A stretch of 64,000 nucleotides of DNA from Perilla frutescens (lineage: Eukaryota > Streptophyta > Magnoliopsida > Lamiales > Lamiaceae). Positions 33,213-43,804 of the stretch are shown here, one piece after another. Location of the stretch: the NCBI GenBank assembly GCA_026008535.1, contig BRKX01000017.1, positions 8,510,501 through 8,574,500 of the forward strand, read 5' to 3'. The position numbers and the translations under genes were made by a program. How positions within the stretch are numbered: the stretch's first letter is position 1; each line of letters starts with the position of its first letter. The notes under the pieces were generated by a model. That model was not told the origin of the DNA. It ran no database searches and saw only the letters and a list, made by a program, of their open reading frames with translations.

Positions 33213-33680
33213 CTAGAATTCTATTCAAGGTAGGAAATTGCCTTAAATACAATTCTAGTCAAACCTATGTAATTATGGATGAAAATTAACATACAAATTA
33301 AATAAAATCCGATCTAAACTATAGTGTAAATTAATTAAATAAATACTATAGTCTAAATAAAATTCAACCCCTAATTAAATTAATTAAAGGGCCGAAAACA
33401 GCTCCATGCACATACGTGATTCGCGTCGCCATCTTCATGCATGCGACGTGCATGTGCATGCTTCTTCTTCATGTTCTCTTCTTCAAACATTGATCTTCAA
33501 TCTTTAATTGTTAGCAAAGTAATAATTTTGGGGTTGCTCTCAACTCCTTTGTCATCTTCGAACTTCTTACATACAAATGCTTGGAAAAATCCTTGCAATT
33601 GTATTGCTCGAAGTCGTGTAAATGCTCCACGTATTTGCAACTCCGAATAAAGTTCTTCAAGGCTTTTCGTGGACATCTCA
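33213..33680 (-). mobile_element. Extra partial LTR of element E
   Basis: 468 bp equivalent to 29357-29825 of the 3' LTR, in the same orientation, directly joined to the 5' LTR. The outer end (GAGATGTCC... on minus) carries the element's outer edge: the next bases (gcaat) resemble the left flank acaat. The 5' LTR is thus partly duplicated in tandem. Confidence 0.85.
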
Positions 33681-34127
33681 GCAATGGTGGCAACTATGTC
33701 ATGTGAAAATCTCGAATGAAGATTTACATCAAATCTATCGATGAAAGAGTATGGATGACAATTATTGAAGAATGGAACCCTCCTAAGATAGAAGGTCCAA
33801 ATGGAGATTTTGTGTTAACTCCAGAATCTCAATGGACAAATGATGAGAGAATAATCTCAAATTTTAATGCTCGCGCTCTGAATGCGATTTTTGTTTCAGT
33901 CGATGTTTCATGCTTCAAGATGATTTGCAATTGTGTTACTACATATCAAGCATGAATCATTCTTCAGGAATATTGTGAAGGGTCTGCCAGTGTAAGGAAG
34001 ACCAAACTAAGGCTACTCACATCAAAATTTGAAAATTTACGCATGTTTGAAGATGAAACTATTTCATCTTATGCTGAAAAATTATGTGAGATCTCAAATC
34101 AATCGACTGCTCTTGGGAGTCCAATCT
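33681..34127 (+). pseudogene. Copia F gag, segment 2 (DUF4219/UBN2)
   Basis: Open from 33716 to 33955: KIYIKSIDERVWMTIIEEWNPP, LTPESQWTNDERIISNFNARALNAIF. After a stop the UBN2 part continues (CEGSASVRKTKLRLLTSKFENLRMFEDETISSYAEKLCEISN) to 34127. There solo LTR K is inserted, and gag resumes at 41414. Confidence 0.88.
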
Positions 34128-34488
34128 TGTAATACCCCAAAAATTTTATTATCTAAATTTAATTAGGAATATATATATATATATATATATAATATTTTTC
34201 AATTTTAGTTCACTTTTTCCAATATTATACAATCTATTCAATAATATAAATAATATTATAGTGAAACTTATCAATTAAATATTCATCAATTTATCTCAAA
34301 AACACAAATATTTATCTTTTCATCTCAACCGTATATTTAAATTGAAAATAATTTTCATACAAACATATCTCCATTTTCCAAACCTACAACTCTAAACATT
34401 AAATCATTTATCATAACAAAATCATTGTATTTTTTCAAAAACCAATACATCTCGTAAATTGAAATGAAAATACTGAAAACTAAAAATT
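34128..34488 (+). mobile_element. Solo LTR K, left part (TSD aatct)
   Basis: Starts TGTAATACCCCAAAAATTTT, a gypsy-type LTR start, right after aatct (34123-34127). The right part is 39675-41413 and ends GGGGCGCTACA, followed by the same aatct (41414-41418). A (TA)n run lies at 34171-34191. The inner border at 34488 is approximate; aaatt occurs at both junctions (34484-34488 and 39675-39679). Confidence 0.82.
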
Positions 34489-34807
34489 AATGTTGGAAAT
34501 AAAACCAAACAATGGTCCAATTGAGGTTCCTTTCTCTGAAATTGAAGAAGAAATACAGGTGGAGGAATCTGAAAAGACTACTCCTACACGAACTCCTTCC
34601 AAGAAGAAATCAACTAAATCTAAGAAAGCTCCTCAGACTAGACGGTCCAAGCGCCTTCACATGACCGGTAGCTCGTCGCGGACTCCGGTGGAGCCGATTG
34701 AGATCGTCAGTGAGGCCGAAGAGGAGGAGGAGCGTGACAAAGAGATATCAGAGAATGATTCGAGCGAGAAAACTCTTTCTGTTCATGGGTCAGACTCGAG
34801 TACAGGC
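34489..34807 (+). pseudogene. Copia H third ORF, N-terminal part
   Basis: Open frame (34490-34807) encoding an acidic and Lys-rich, probably disordered region: EVPFSEIEEEIQVEESEK, TPSKKKSTKSKKAPQTRRSKRL, then EAEEEEERDKEISEN. It ends at the TSD caggc (34803-34807) of solo LTR G. The coding sequence continues in the same frame after LTR G, at 37311. A similar basic 'KKxxxxIRKSKRL' stretch occurs in the third ORF of the second F copy (about 58800-58835). Confidence 0.8.
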
Positions 34808-37310
34808 TGTAGTAACTGAACCTCTCACTACTTAAGGACTATCTTAACATATGTTTCATATGAGTATTATGTGTTTATTTGCATGCCAATTGTGTTTATA
34901 TAGGTATATGTGTAAACATAATCATGCCTATTTGTTTATTTAATATATCTAATAATTTTAGATTTATGAGGAATTTAATAAATTAATGTTTGTATCATGC
35001 ATATTCTAGTAAAATTTATATTTTACTATAAGCGAATATATTGTATAATTGTATTTATAAGTATTAGGTTAGCTAGTGGATAATTAAACAATTAAAATAA
35101 TAATGTTGAGATATCAACTAAAATAAATATAGAATTTACTAATTGTATCTATAATTAATCATGACCTTGAAAGTGTGATAAATATAAGATTCTAATTACA
35201 TATCTATATTAGGTATACGTGTCCATATTAGAATAACTAGGTTGTGTAATGTTATTATTGAGTAGTATTTATTATTAAATAAATAAAGGTGTAGCTAATA
35301 TTATATATATAATTGAAAATGATGAATGATGCAACTTGGAGTTACACGTGTTCTTAGAAAAGAGAATAGAGGTGGATGGGATTTTTGGTGTACACGTATA
35401 CTTCAACAAGAATTATTAAATTTTATATTTTGATAGATAGATTCAATTGTATAAAGGGGTGGGTTGATTATCTGAACATTTCTTCATTAAACAAAAAGGA
35501 TCATGCCCAAATGATCAAATTAATTAAATCGATTTGATGAGATTTTAAAGTTGAAGGTTAGTGTTTTGAATTTCTTTTATATATGTATTCTAATTAATTT
35601 ACCATTTAAAGTATATAGTTGGTGATGGCTAGTTATATTTTCAATAATATCATAATTATCGAAATACATAGATTGTGTTTCAATGAAGTAATCTATAATC
35701 AAATTTTATCTTGGAAATAGGTATTGTGATTTGCTATGAAAATTGATTCTGAGGTGTAATTAAATTATTAATCTCATTAATTTATATATTGTATTGTATA
35801 TTTAATATTATTTTTGTTAAAAAATTATATTATACCAAATTATTTTGTAGGAAATTGTTATCCTAATTAGCATCAAATTTGTATGTTTAGCAACTGAAAT
35901 GAAACAAATAAAATAGTAAAGCTAGAATTTCCAATTGTAAGGGATTAATTAAGTAAATGATAAATCTAGTTAATTGGAAATATTAATTGTATAACAATAG
36001 TTATCACTATTCTGCTTGATAGTTTGTAATTAAAATTGAAATTAGAATAATAAGATCAATAGAATATGTATAATATTTATGGTAAGTAAATTAATTTATT
36101 TAATTAGCTATCAGATATTAACTAATTACGTTGTGAATTGTTTGGTTAGATTTGGAGAAAAAGCATTTAATTTAGGGTTACAAATACTATAAGCTTCGGA
36201 TTTGAGGTAAGTAGAAATCCATTTGCAACTACAATGCATGAATATATTATTATTTGATTATATGTGATTATTATTTGCTATTGTGTTGTTATAATTTATT
36301 ACCTCATAAATGTGTGGTGAAATATGCTTGTGGCGTTCTATCTATTTGCATTGAATATTTGGTACATGAGCACGAGCATATGCATGCACGTCATACAGAC
36401 ATGATCGAGGTTGCATGCATGAAATGGTTTTGAGCAAGAGAAAATGTTTTATTTGGGATTGGTCACCACCAGCCCGTGTTGTGCTGTGTTGATATTTGTG
36501 CCTTGAGTGGGATGACTTCCATGTGGGATCAAAGGGAACAGGCAGAGGGCGTGTCCCTTGGGGTCCAGGGAGGATGGTCCACTTCGACTGCACATTTGAG
36601 GTGATGAGTGGCTGATATGGGATGACTTTCATGTGGGATCAAAGGGAACAGGCATGGGGCGTGTCCCTTGGGGTCTAGGAAGGATGAGCCACATGAGTGC
36701 ACTAATCACATTCTAGCCAAGTGATATTGAATATATTATGAGCTCATGACTCATGTTGGTGTCTGGTGAAGGGAGCCAAGTTCCTAAACAATGAAAATGC
36801 TTATGAGATGAAAATATTTTATATCACGAGCATTAGCCATGGTATGGTGTCTTCTTTATGCATCGTGTATGAGGTCGCATGCATGATTTCTGCTTACTGA
36901 GCTTTAGCTCATATAGTTCATGCATTGTAGGTGACTCGGATGAAGCATGAGAATGCATGGTGCGGGACGTGGAGTTCCTACAAGTTCCTGTGGGTCTATG
37001 TATATGGATGACGACCTGATGGGCTTTTGTTTATGAGCTTTTTGCACCACCTTTTGACTCTGTTTTTGTTCAAGCATGAAACTTCTTCGAATTTCACCGT
37101 TTTGATTGTATATAAACTTTTATCTTTCCTATTGTACTCTTTTGACTTCGGAGTACTCTTTCTTCCCTTAATATATTTATGTAAATTATGTGTGAAAGTA
37201 AATCTTATCCTTTCTCGAGTCTTTCAATACTTTTCTTTCTATTAAAAAAAAATTACAAGGCATGCTCATATTGTTAGTCTATTCTTCTATATCCGTTTGA
37301 GGGTGCTACA
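34808..37310 (+). mobile_element. Solo LTR G (2.5 kb, TSD caggc)
   Basis: 2,503 bp from TGTAGTAACTGAACC to GAGGGTGCTACA, flanked by caggc on both sides (34803-34807, 37311-37315). The 3' part (36890-37025: ACTGAGCTTTAGCTC..., GATGAAGCATGAGAATG, GATGGGCTTTTG) resembles the end of long gypsy (Tekay/Del-like) LTRs. Direct repeats of about 70 bp occur at 36508-36590 and 36620-36690 (ATGACTT(C)CATGTGGGATC...). It has no coding function; short open frames inside are not genes. Confidence 0.93.
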
Positions 37311-38472
37311 CAGGCGAAGAAGCTGAAGAGATGATTGTTGTCTCAAAGAAGGGTAAAAGAAAATTTTCTTTCTCTTCTCCTTCGAAAGTTCGTGGGAAAG
37401 TTGTGAAGAAAGTTAAGCGGAGTGTTGCTCCAGCTGAGGAGGAAGCTGATTCAGAATCTGATCTAGAGGTATCCAGGGCTAACTCAATCTTGTTTTATTC
37501 TGATCTTGCTAAGCGTAATTGGGATTTCTTTAAGAACAGGGAAATCTTGAATGATCGTGCGGTTGATTTAAAAGATTTTTCTGGATATAACTTGGTTGAG
37601 TTTCTAAAAAAGAGGAAAGTATTGGGGAGTGTTACTTATGTGAAACCCTATGTTGCTGAAGTAGTTAGGTATTTCTATGCAAATTTGATACATGATTTCG
37701 GAAATCAAGCCTCTAAGCAATATGGTAAAGTTTTTGTACGAGGGAAGGTATTCACAGTTACTCCGGCTAGGATTAACAAATTTTTGGGAATACCTAATGT
37801 TGTTGAAGTTTATGAGGAGGTTAATGAGGAGTTGGAGGCTAAGATGGCCGAAGTGTTAACTGGAGGCCAAGCTGAGTTGTGGGTGGCTAACAAGAAACCT
37901 AACAGACTTGCTTCTGTCCTCACTTCATTGTTCTCTACACTTCACAAAATTTCTGTGTCAAACTGGATTCCTACTTCTAACACAACGATGGTGCCATTCG
38001 AGCATGTTTGTTTATTGTATAAAGTATGGGGGAAAAGGTGAATCTAGGTCAGCATATTTTCAATTCCATTGCCGAGATTGCCATGACAAAATCAAACAAG
38101 AAATTGGTTGTCCCCTCTCTCATTTACAACATGCTGTTGGACCAAGGGTTTAAGGCAACAAAGAAGGATGTTCTGACCTCCAGACTTCCTCTCCAGACTG
38201 TACAGAAAGCCTTTCTTGCTGATTCAAGGACTCGTGATCTTCCGTGGAGTGATGTTAACAAAACTGCTCCTTCTTCATCCAAGCATCTTTGTACTATTCC
38301 TGTGTTTGTTTTGCAGGAACAAATTCATTTCCTCACTGCACAGATTCAGATCTTTGATAAACAAAGACGTGTATTCCAGGTCTCCTTTCTTCCCAAAAAA
38401 GGGGGAGAAGGCACCAGCCAAGGAGAACAACATGAAAGTGAGGATGAGGATGATGAAGAGCAGGAGGAGTAG
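37311..38472 (+). pseudogene. Copia H third ORF, 'plant transposon protein' domain
   Basis: Continues 34489-34807 in frame. It is open to 38041, then one indel near 38026-38038 shifts to the frame ending at 38472. The domain spans about 37500-38140: NSILFYSDLAKRNWDFFKNREIL, PYVAEVVRYFYANL, GKVFVRGKVFTVTPARINKFLGIP, ISVSNWIPTSNTTMV, LIYNMLLDQGFKA. This arrangement (FYANL, then 'V-RG--V--TP--IN-FLGIP', then 'NW-P-S') is that of proteins annotated as 'putative plant transposon protein'. The tail is acidic (ESEDEDDEEQEE). It lacks signal peptide and membrane helices, so it is not envelope-like. The polypurine tract and 3' LTR of H follow. Confidence 0.8.
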
Positions 38473-38576
38473 AGGAAGGGAGGCTGAGGTGCTGAAGGAA
38501 GAATTGCAGTCTGTTGAAGTTTTTTTTTTTTTTTTTATGTTTGTTAAACAATTTCTCCAACTTTGTTTTTAAAAAC

Positions 38577-38755
38577 TGTTGAGTATGACGTGTTCCAGAT
38601 GATGTTATCACTTCGTTAAAACTTGTTTTGAGCAAAGTTCTATTTATGTTTCCGCTACATGTTGAAGGCAATGTGGTAACACTAGCTTCAACATTACTTT
38701 TAACTTTGCAATTTATATCCGTAATTCACATTGTTTCAAGCAACAAATTCTAACA
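38577..38755 (+). mobile_element. Miniature F-type solo LTR (179 bp, TSD aaaac)
   Basis: Begins TGTTGAGTATGACGTG and ends AAATTCTAACA like the 1,058-bp LTR of F, but about 880 bp of the middle are missing (junction near 38617). Flanked by aaaac on both sides (38572-38576, 38756-38760). Confidence 0.93.
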
Positions 38756-39064
38756 AAAACAACTGTATTTTGATGTGTTTTTATTTTGCTGCAGCCTAAC
38801 TTATAATATACTGATGATCTTATGATACACCGATGATCGTTTGATGTTAGTGTTTTAGTTGTTATGATGGTATGATATCATGTGATTATCTTTTTGGAAT
38901 TTTGCTTGGTTTGCATGACAGGGGGAGAAATTGAGTAATTATGATTTGTTTTTAATTGTGCTTGTTCTTTTGTTCCTAGTACATGTTTAGGGGGAGTTCA
39001 GTTATGATTTGATTATGTTACATAGGTGAAGTTGTTTTGGGAAGAAAGACAAAAAAGGGGAGAT
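38756..39064 (+). other. Copia H 3' region with repeated polypurine-tract motifs
   Basis: No gene. Three purine-rich motifs of the same kind: CAGGGGGAGA at 38919-38928, TTTAGGGGGA at 38986-38995, and AAAAAAGGGGAGA just before the LTR (about 39051-39063). Repeated PPT-like motifs before the 3' LTR are described for sireviruses. Confidence 0.7.
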
Positions 39065-39674
39065 TGTTGAAACCGTTTGTTAAAACCGTTGGTTTGTTAT
39101 TAGGTTGGATATGTTTTGTTTTGTCTTTCTTTATTTGCTTGTGCAGGAAGATAGTTGGTTGAAATATTCTAGGAAATCTGATATGGTTGATTAGTTCAAA
39201 GAGTTGATCAAGATAAGGTTGTTGCAAGATAAGGTTGTTACGAAAGTTGCAGGCGTACGTCGCAAATCTTGGAATGAAGATCATGGAGAGATCAAGTTGT
39301 TATTTGGAGTAGAGACCAAGTAATTAGTATAGTATAAATAGGAAATATTTGTATAGAGATAGATATGAATCCAGAGATATAAATCAGATCTGTTTATAGA
39401 GATAATAGTTTTTCTACAAGTATTAATTAAGACAACTTTAGTCACAACCTTCTGCGAAGGAAGAGATAAAGTGTCTTAAGTTTAGTAAGAGTTTTCTTGT
39501 AGTGTTTTTGTAATTCACAAATTCATAGTGAATATTTTGCCCTGAGGCACTTCGCGAGATTATAGAAATATAATCTCGTGAAATTTTTAATCCATTTTTT
39601 TTCGTTACTATATTTCCGCTGCATGTTCAAACGTTGTCCCAACTTTAGATACAACTTTGATCACAACTCTGTCA
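39065..39674 (+). mobile_element. 3' LTR of copia H
   Basis: About 610 bp, TGTTGAAACCGTTTG... to ...CAACTCTGTCA. The left edge is fixed by the PPT. The right edge is inferred from the CA end and the aaatt at 39675-39679, which also occurs at 34484-34488. Only the 3' part of H remains (third ORF plus LTR); gag, pol and the 5' LTR are absent. Confidence 0.72.
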
Positions 39675-41413
39675 AAATTGAGAGTTCGGTTTTTTCATAT
39701 AGTAAAAATAATAACTTTCTGCAACTATTTTCCTTTGAGGTAAGTTCTTATTTATGACTTATATATATAATTTATTATTGGAATGCTTGGTTTTGAATGA
39801 TTACTCACATGATCTCATTTAATTTTAAGAAATCATAAGTGATCATTGTATATGAAATTATTTAAAAAGTTTTCATTTATACAAAATTATGTACCAATAA
39901 CATAATTTAAGTGACTAGTTTAAAGGTGATTCATAATCAATTAATTAAGTCTATTTGAACTTAGTAAATATCACGATTATTTCTAGAAATAAATCTATTT
40001 GGAATTTAATCTTATTGTTTTTAAGAAACTCGAAAACTAATGCATATGCTTGTACAAAGAATTAAGAATCCAAGTAACATTATTTACAATTATGTAATCA
40101 ACTAATATCAAAAGTAATAGTTAATAATAGCACTAATAATTATTGATATTAATATAAAATATTAATTAAGTATTAACAATCAACCTGATTTGAAATTTTC
40201 CAGATCTATGGATATAAGTTTAATAGGATTTCATAAATTTAAACATATTAAGCTTTGATATATTGGAATTACTAAATAAATGTTATAATATTGAAATAGG
40301 GAACTTTAAATTCATCTTAAATACAATATATAGGTTGATGTCGTAATTTATAAGGTTATAAGATTACCGTAATGTTCCTATGTTATATTTATTTTAGTCA
40401 TGGCAATGGATTTAGTTATTTACCAATAGTAAAATGTGTAAATAAATAAAGGAATTCAACAAATAAATATTAAAAGAAAAGCTCAGTGATTGAGTTTTAA
40501 TATAGGGCCTATTTAGTTAAACTAAGCGAAGACTGGTTATTGTAGGCCTAGAAGAGCTAGCAGAACCTAAGCAAAACCAACCGAGATTTTGAAAGCTTAT
40601 CTTCTATTCAGGTGGGCTACTATATCTTTGCAAATTGTATCTTTCGAGTTATTAAGATCTGCTTTGTTAAAATTGCATATGTGACTATTTGTGTTAAATA
40701 TTTACGTGCTATTGTATGTTGTCGGAGTCTCATATACCAGCGCTGTGTCAATGTGAGTAGTTACAGTATGCATGCATTATTTTTCATGCCCTACTCCTTG
40801 TCGGTGAGACTAAAATGAAACACTTATTGGTTATACTCATTGGGTATACTTGGCCATACTCAACTTTACACGTGGTGATGTAGTACGGGTTGCAGGCTGT
40901 GACTGGTTATACTCTTAAGCGCTTCACAATAAAATATTTTGGTGAACTTAGGTTGTTTTCAATTTTAAAACCTCCTAAGCTTCACCACCTGCATGGGCAC
41001 AGATAGATTACTTTAACAAAATGATTTGCATAACTTCTATTGTAAAAACTTGCCCACTGAGTGCACTAGTACTCAGCCCAAATATTTTCAAACATTTTTC
41101 AGGTCAGTAGGCTGCTGCATGGATGTGACGATGCTGAGAGATGGGCTTTTGTTATTTATGTATTTTTCCATTGTCTCTTTTTGTTAAGTATTCTGTTGAT
41201 AATGAAGTTTCCGCGCTTGTAATTTTCTTTTGTTAAACACTAAGAACTCTGATCTTGGTGTTATGAATATGTATATATTATTATAAAGCATGTTTGATTA
41301 TTCTGAGTCTTCTGTTGAGATTTTGTTAATCAGGTTACCTCTTTCTTTCCCGCTTCTTAATTCCAACCCCCGTGGCGTCCATTTCCACGGTCTTTCGGGC
41401 ACGGGGCGCTACA
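39675..41413 (+). mobile_element. Solo LTR K, right part
   Basis: AT-rich in its first 0.9 kb. The last part (41050-41160: CCCACTGAGTGCACTAGTACTC, TTTTTCAGGTCAGTAGG, GATGTGACGATGCTGAGAG, GATGGGCTTTTG) has the layout of long gypsy LTR ends. Ends GGGGCGCTACA at 41413, followed by TSD aatct. No gene. Confidence 0.82.
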
Positions 41414-42398
41414 AATCTCCAATGAGAACATGGTTAGCAAGTTGCTTCGAACTCTTTAAAAAAGATTCAATATGAAAATTTCTGCAATTGAAGAAGCACA
41501 TGATGTGGGAACCATGAGTATGAGTGAAGCGGTCAGCATCTTGCTAACTTTTGAGAGAAACCTGCAAAACCAGAAGGTAAACTCAACTTCAAGGGGAATT
41601 TCTCTCCAGACAACAACTGTGTCATCTGATGTTCATGATGATGTTAGCAGTCTTCAGGAAATCAACGAGAAATAGAATCTATGTGTTGCACTCTTGACAA
41701 AGAAGTTCAACTCACTAGTTCGGTCCATGAAGAAAAGCCCCCCCAAACATCAAACCTCGACGGTTGTTTGACTTTCCATCCTTATCCACATCAAACTCTG
41801 GAAGATCAAATGTTAAGAAGGAAGTTGCTAACATTGGGAAAGATATTGATTCTGGATTTGGTCATTACTCCAATGAATGCCAAACAGGACGAAGAAGACA
41901 AAGAAATAATTTCAATGTTGTTCTCAGTGATGAGTCTGATGCTGAAAATGATTCAAATCAGAGAGTGTTGTTCACCAATGTCATGGATGAAGATGACCAG
42001 ATTATTGATGCCCCTAAACGGTATTGATGAACTTGATGAACTGGACATTGAAGAATGTGAAGTTAAAGATGAGGTTCTTCCATATATTGAAGATAAAGCC
42101 ACTGAGATCTCTCTCAATACTACTAATTGGTATGAAATGACTCTACTGGATGAGTTTAATCATACTTTCGAGATCACAGAGGATGATCCACAGGAAGAAC
42201 GCCCCACTGCCTCTCTTGAAGAGCTCAATCATGTTGTGAATGAAGTCTGCATTCAATGGACAACTCAATCAAAAGAACTGAGATTTCTTATGGAAGAAAA
42301 TCAGCTTCTTAGAGAGAAGGTTATAAGCCTGGAACTTAGACTCACCAGGAGTGATGCTGAAATCACCAAACTGAAGAAGAAAGTGTTGAGCACCTCAA
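41414..42398 (+). pseudogene. Copia F gag, segment 3
   Basis: Resumes after LTR K with SNENMVSKLLRTL, one stop, then FNMKISAIEEAHDVGTMSMSEAVSILLTFE, the end of UBN2. A first zinc knuckle near 41850-41885 is damaged (only GFGHYSNEC remains). An acidic stretch (LSDESDAENDSNQ) and a coiled coil (about 42220-42400: TTQSKELRFLMEENQLLREKVISLELRL) follow. Several frame changes occur. This coiled coil is a sirevirus-type feature. Confidence 0.82.
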
Positions 42399-43804
42399 GA
42401 ACCTTTCAGAAATGGAATCAAGGAACGAATATCCTAAATGAAGCCTTAACATTGGGACAGACAGACAGGGCTGGACTGGGATTCTCAAACAAAAATTCCA
42501 TGTCTTCCTTAAATAACAATTTTGTGAAATTTGTGAAAGAAAACAACCCAAACACTTCAACAGGGAGCAATGTTGAAGATGATGATCAGAAGCAATGTAA
42601 AGGCTCAAAGGTGCGGAAATATGTGTGCCATTACTGTCAGAAACCTGGACATATCAAACCACATTGCTTCAAGTTTCATGATGATGTTGCAACCAGGAGA
42701 ACAACATCAGGGATCACATCAAAAAATAAGAATCCGATGAAGTCCAAAAAGATGAAGGTTACATGCAATGTTGTGTACACATCACTGAAAGCTAACATTG
42801 CCGGAACATGGTACTTCGACAGTGGATGTTCTCGACACATGACCGGCAATAAAGAGTTTCTTAAAGAATATACCACTACAAACAAATGTAAAGTCAGCTA
42901 TGGAGGAGGAGCTCAAGGAAACATTGTCGGAAAAGGTACATTGAATGTCAAACATTTTCCTAAGCTTCAGAATGTCCTACATGTTGAAGGATTGATGGCT
43001 AATTTGATCAGTATTAGTCAGCTATGTGATGATGGTATGCATGTCAAGTTTGATAAAAATACTTATGAAGTGTTTGACAAACACGACAAATGCATAATGT
43101 TTGGTAGCCGTGCATCTGACAATTGCTACCATGCTGACAAAGATAAAACCTGCAACATGACTGTAAATGATGAAACAAAGTTGATTCATCAAAAACTCGG
43201 TCATGTGAGCATGGTAAATTTGAAAAAGATGATTGTGTCTGATGCTGTTCGTGGCCTACCGAAACTGAATGTTGATCACGATGTTGTATGTGGTGCTTGC
43301 CAAAAGGGAAAACAAACTAGAATTCCTCACAAAAGCCTGAGTGGTTGTCAAACAACAAGATGTTTTCAACTCTTCCACATGGACATCATGGGACCAGTCA
43401 TTACAAAAAGTATGAGTGCTAAGAGTTTCATCCTTGTCATTATTGACGATTTCTCAAGGTATACTTGGGTTGAATTTCTGCAGAAAAAATCTGAAACTTT
43501 CAAGGTCTTCCAAAGATTCTGCCGTACAATGTGTGTGCAATTTGACACCAACATTGCATGCATAAGAATAGATCATGGAAGAGAATTTGAGAATGCTGCA
43601 TTCGATAATTTTTGTGAAAGGAAAGAAATACTCCATGAGTATTCAGCTCCCAACACTCTACAACAAAACGGAGTAGTGGAAAGAAAGAATCAAACTCTGC
43701 AAGAAATGTCATGTGCAATGTTACAGGCCAAAGGGATTTCAAAGAAGCTGTGGGCTGAAGCTGTTAACACAGCTTGTCACATCGGGAACAGAGTCTATCT
43801 TTGA
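42399..43804 (+). pseudogene. Copia F: second zinc knuckle, protease, integrase
   Basis: One open frame from 41681 to 43804 covers this part. CCHC knuckle at 42626-42667 (CHYCQKPGHIKPHC). Protease DSGCSRHMTG at 42818. GAG-pre-integrase HQKLGHVSM...CGACQKGKQTR at about 43185-43315. Integrase core with Asp (HMDIMGP, about 43378), Asp (IRIDHGREF, about 43570) and Glu (VVERKN, about 43680), then WAEAVNTACHIGNRVYL. It ends at a TGA at 43802-43804 where CGA is expected, a C-to-T change. This stretch is also the start of the segmentally duplicated region. Confidence 0.93.

Noticed and set aside
36342..36632. 96-codon open frame on the minus strand
   Set aside because: Inside solo LTR G and over its internal direct repeat; no protein-like features.
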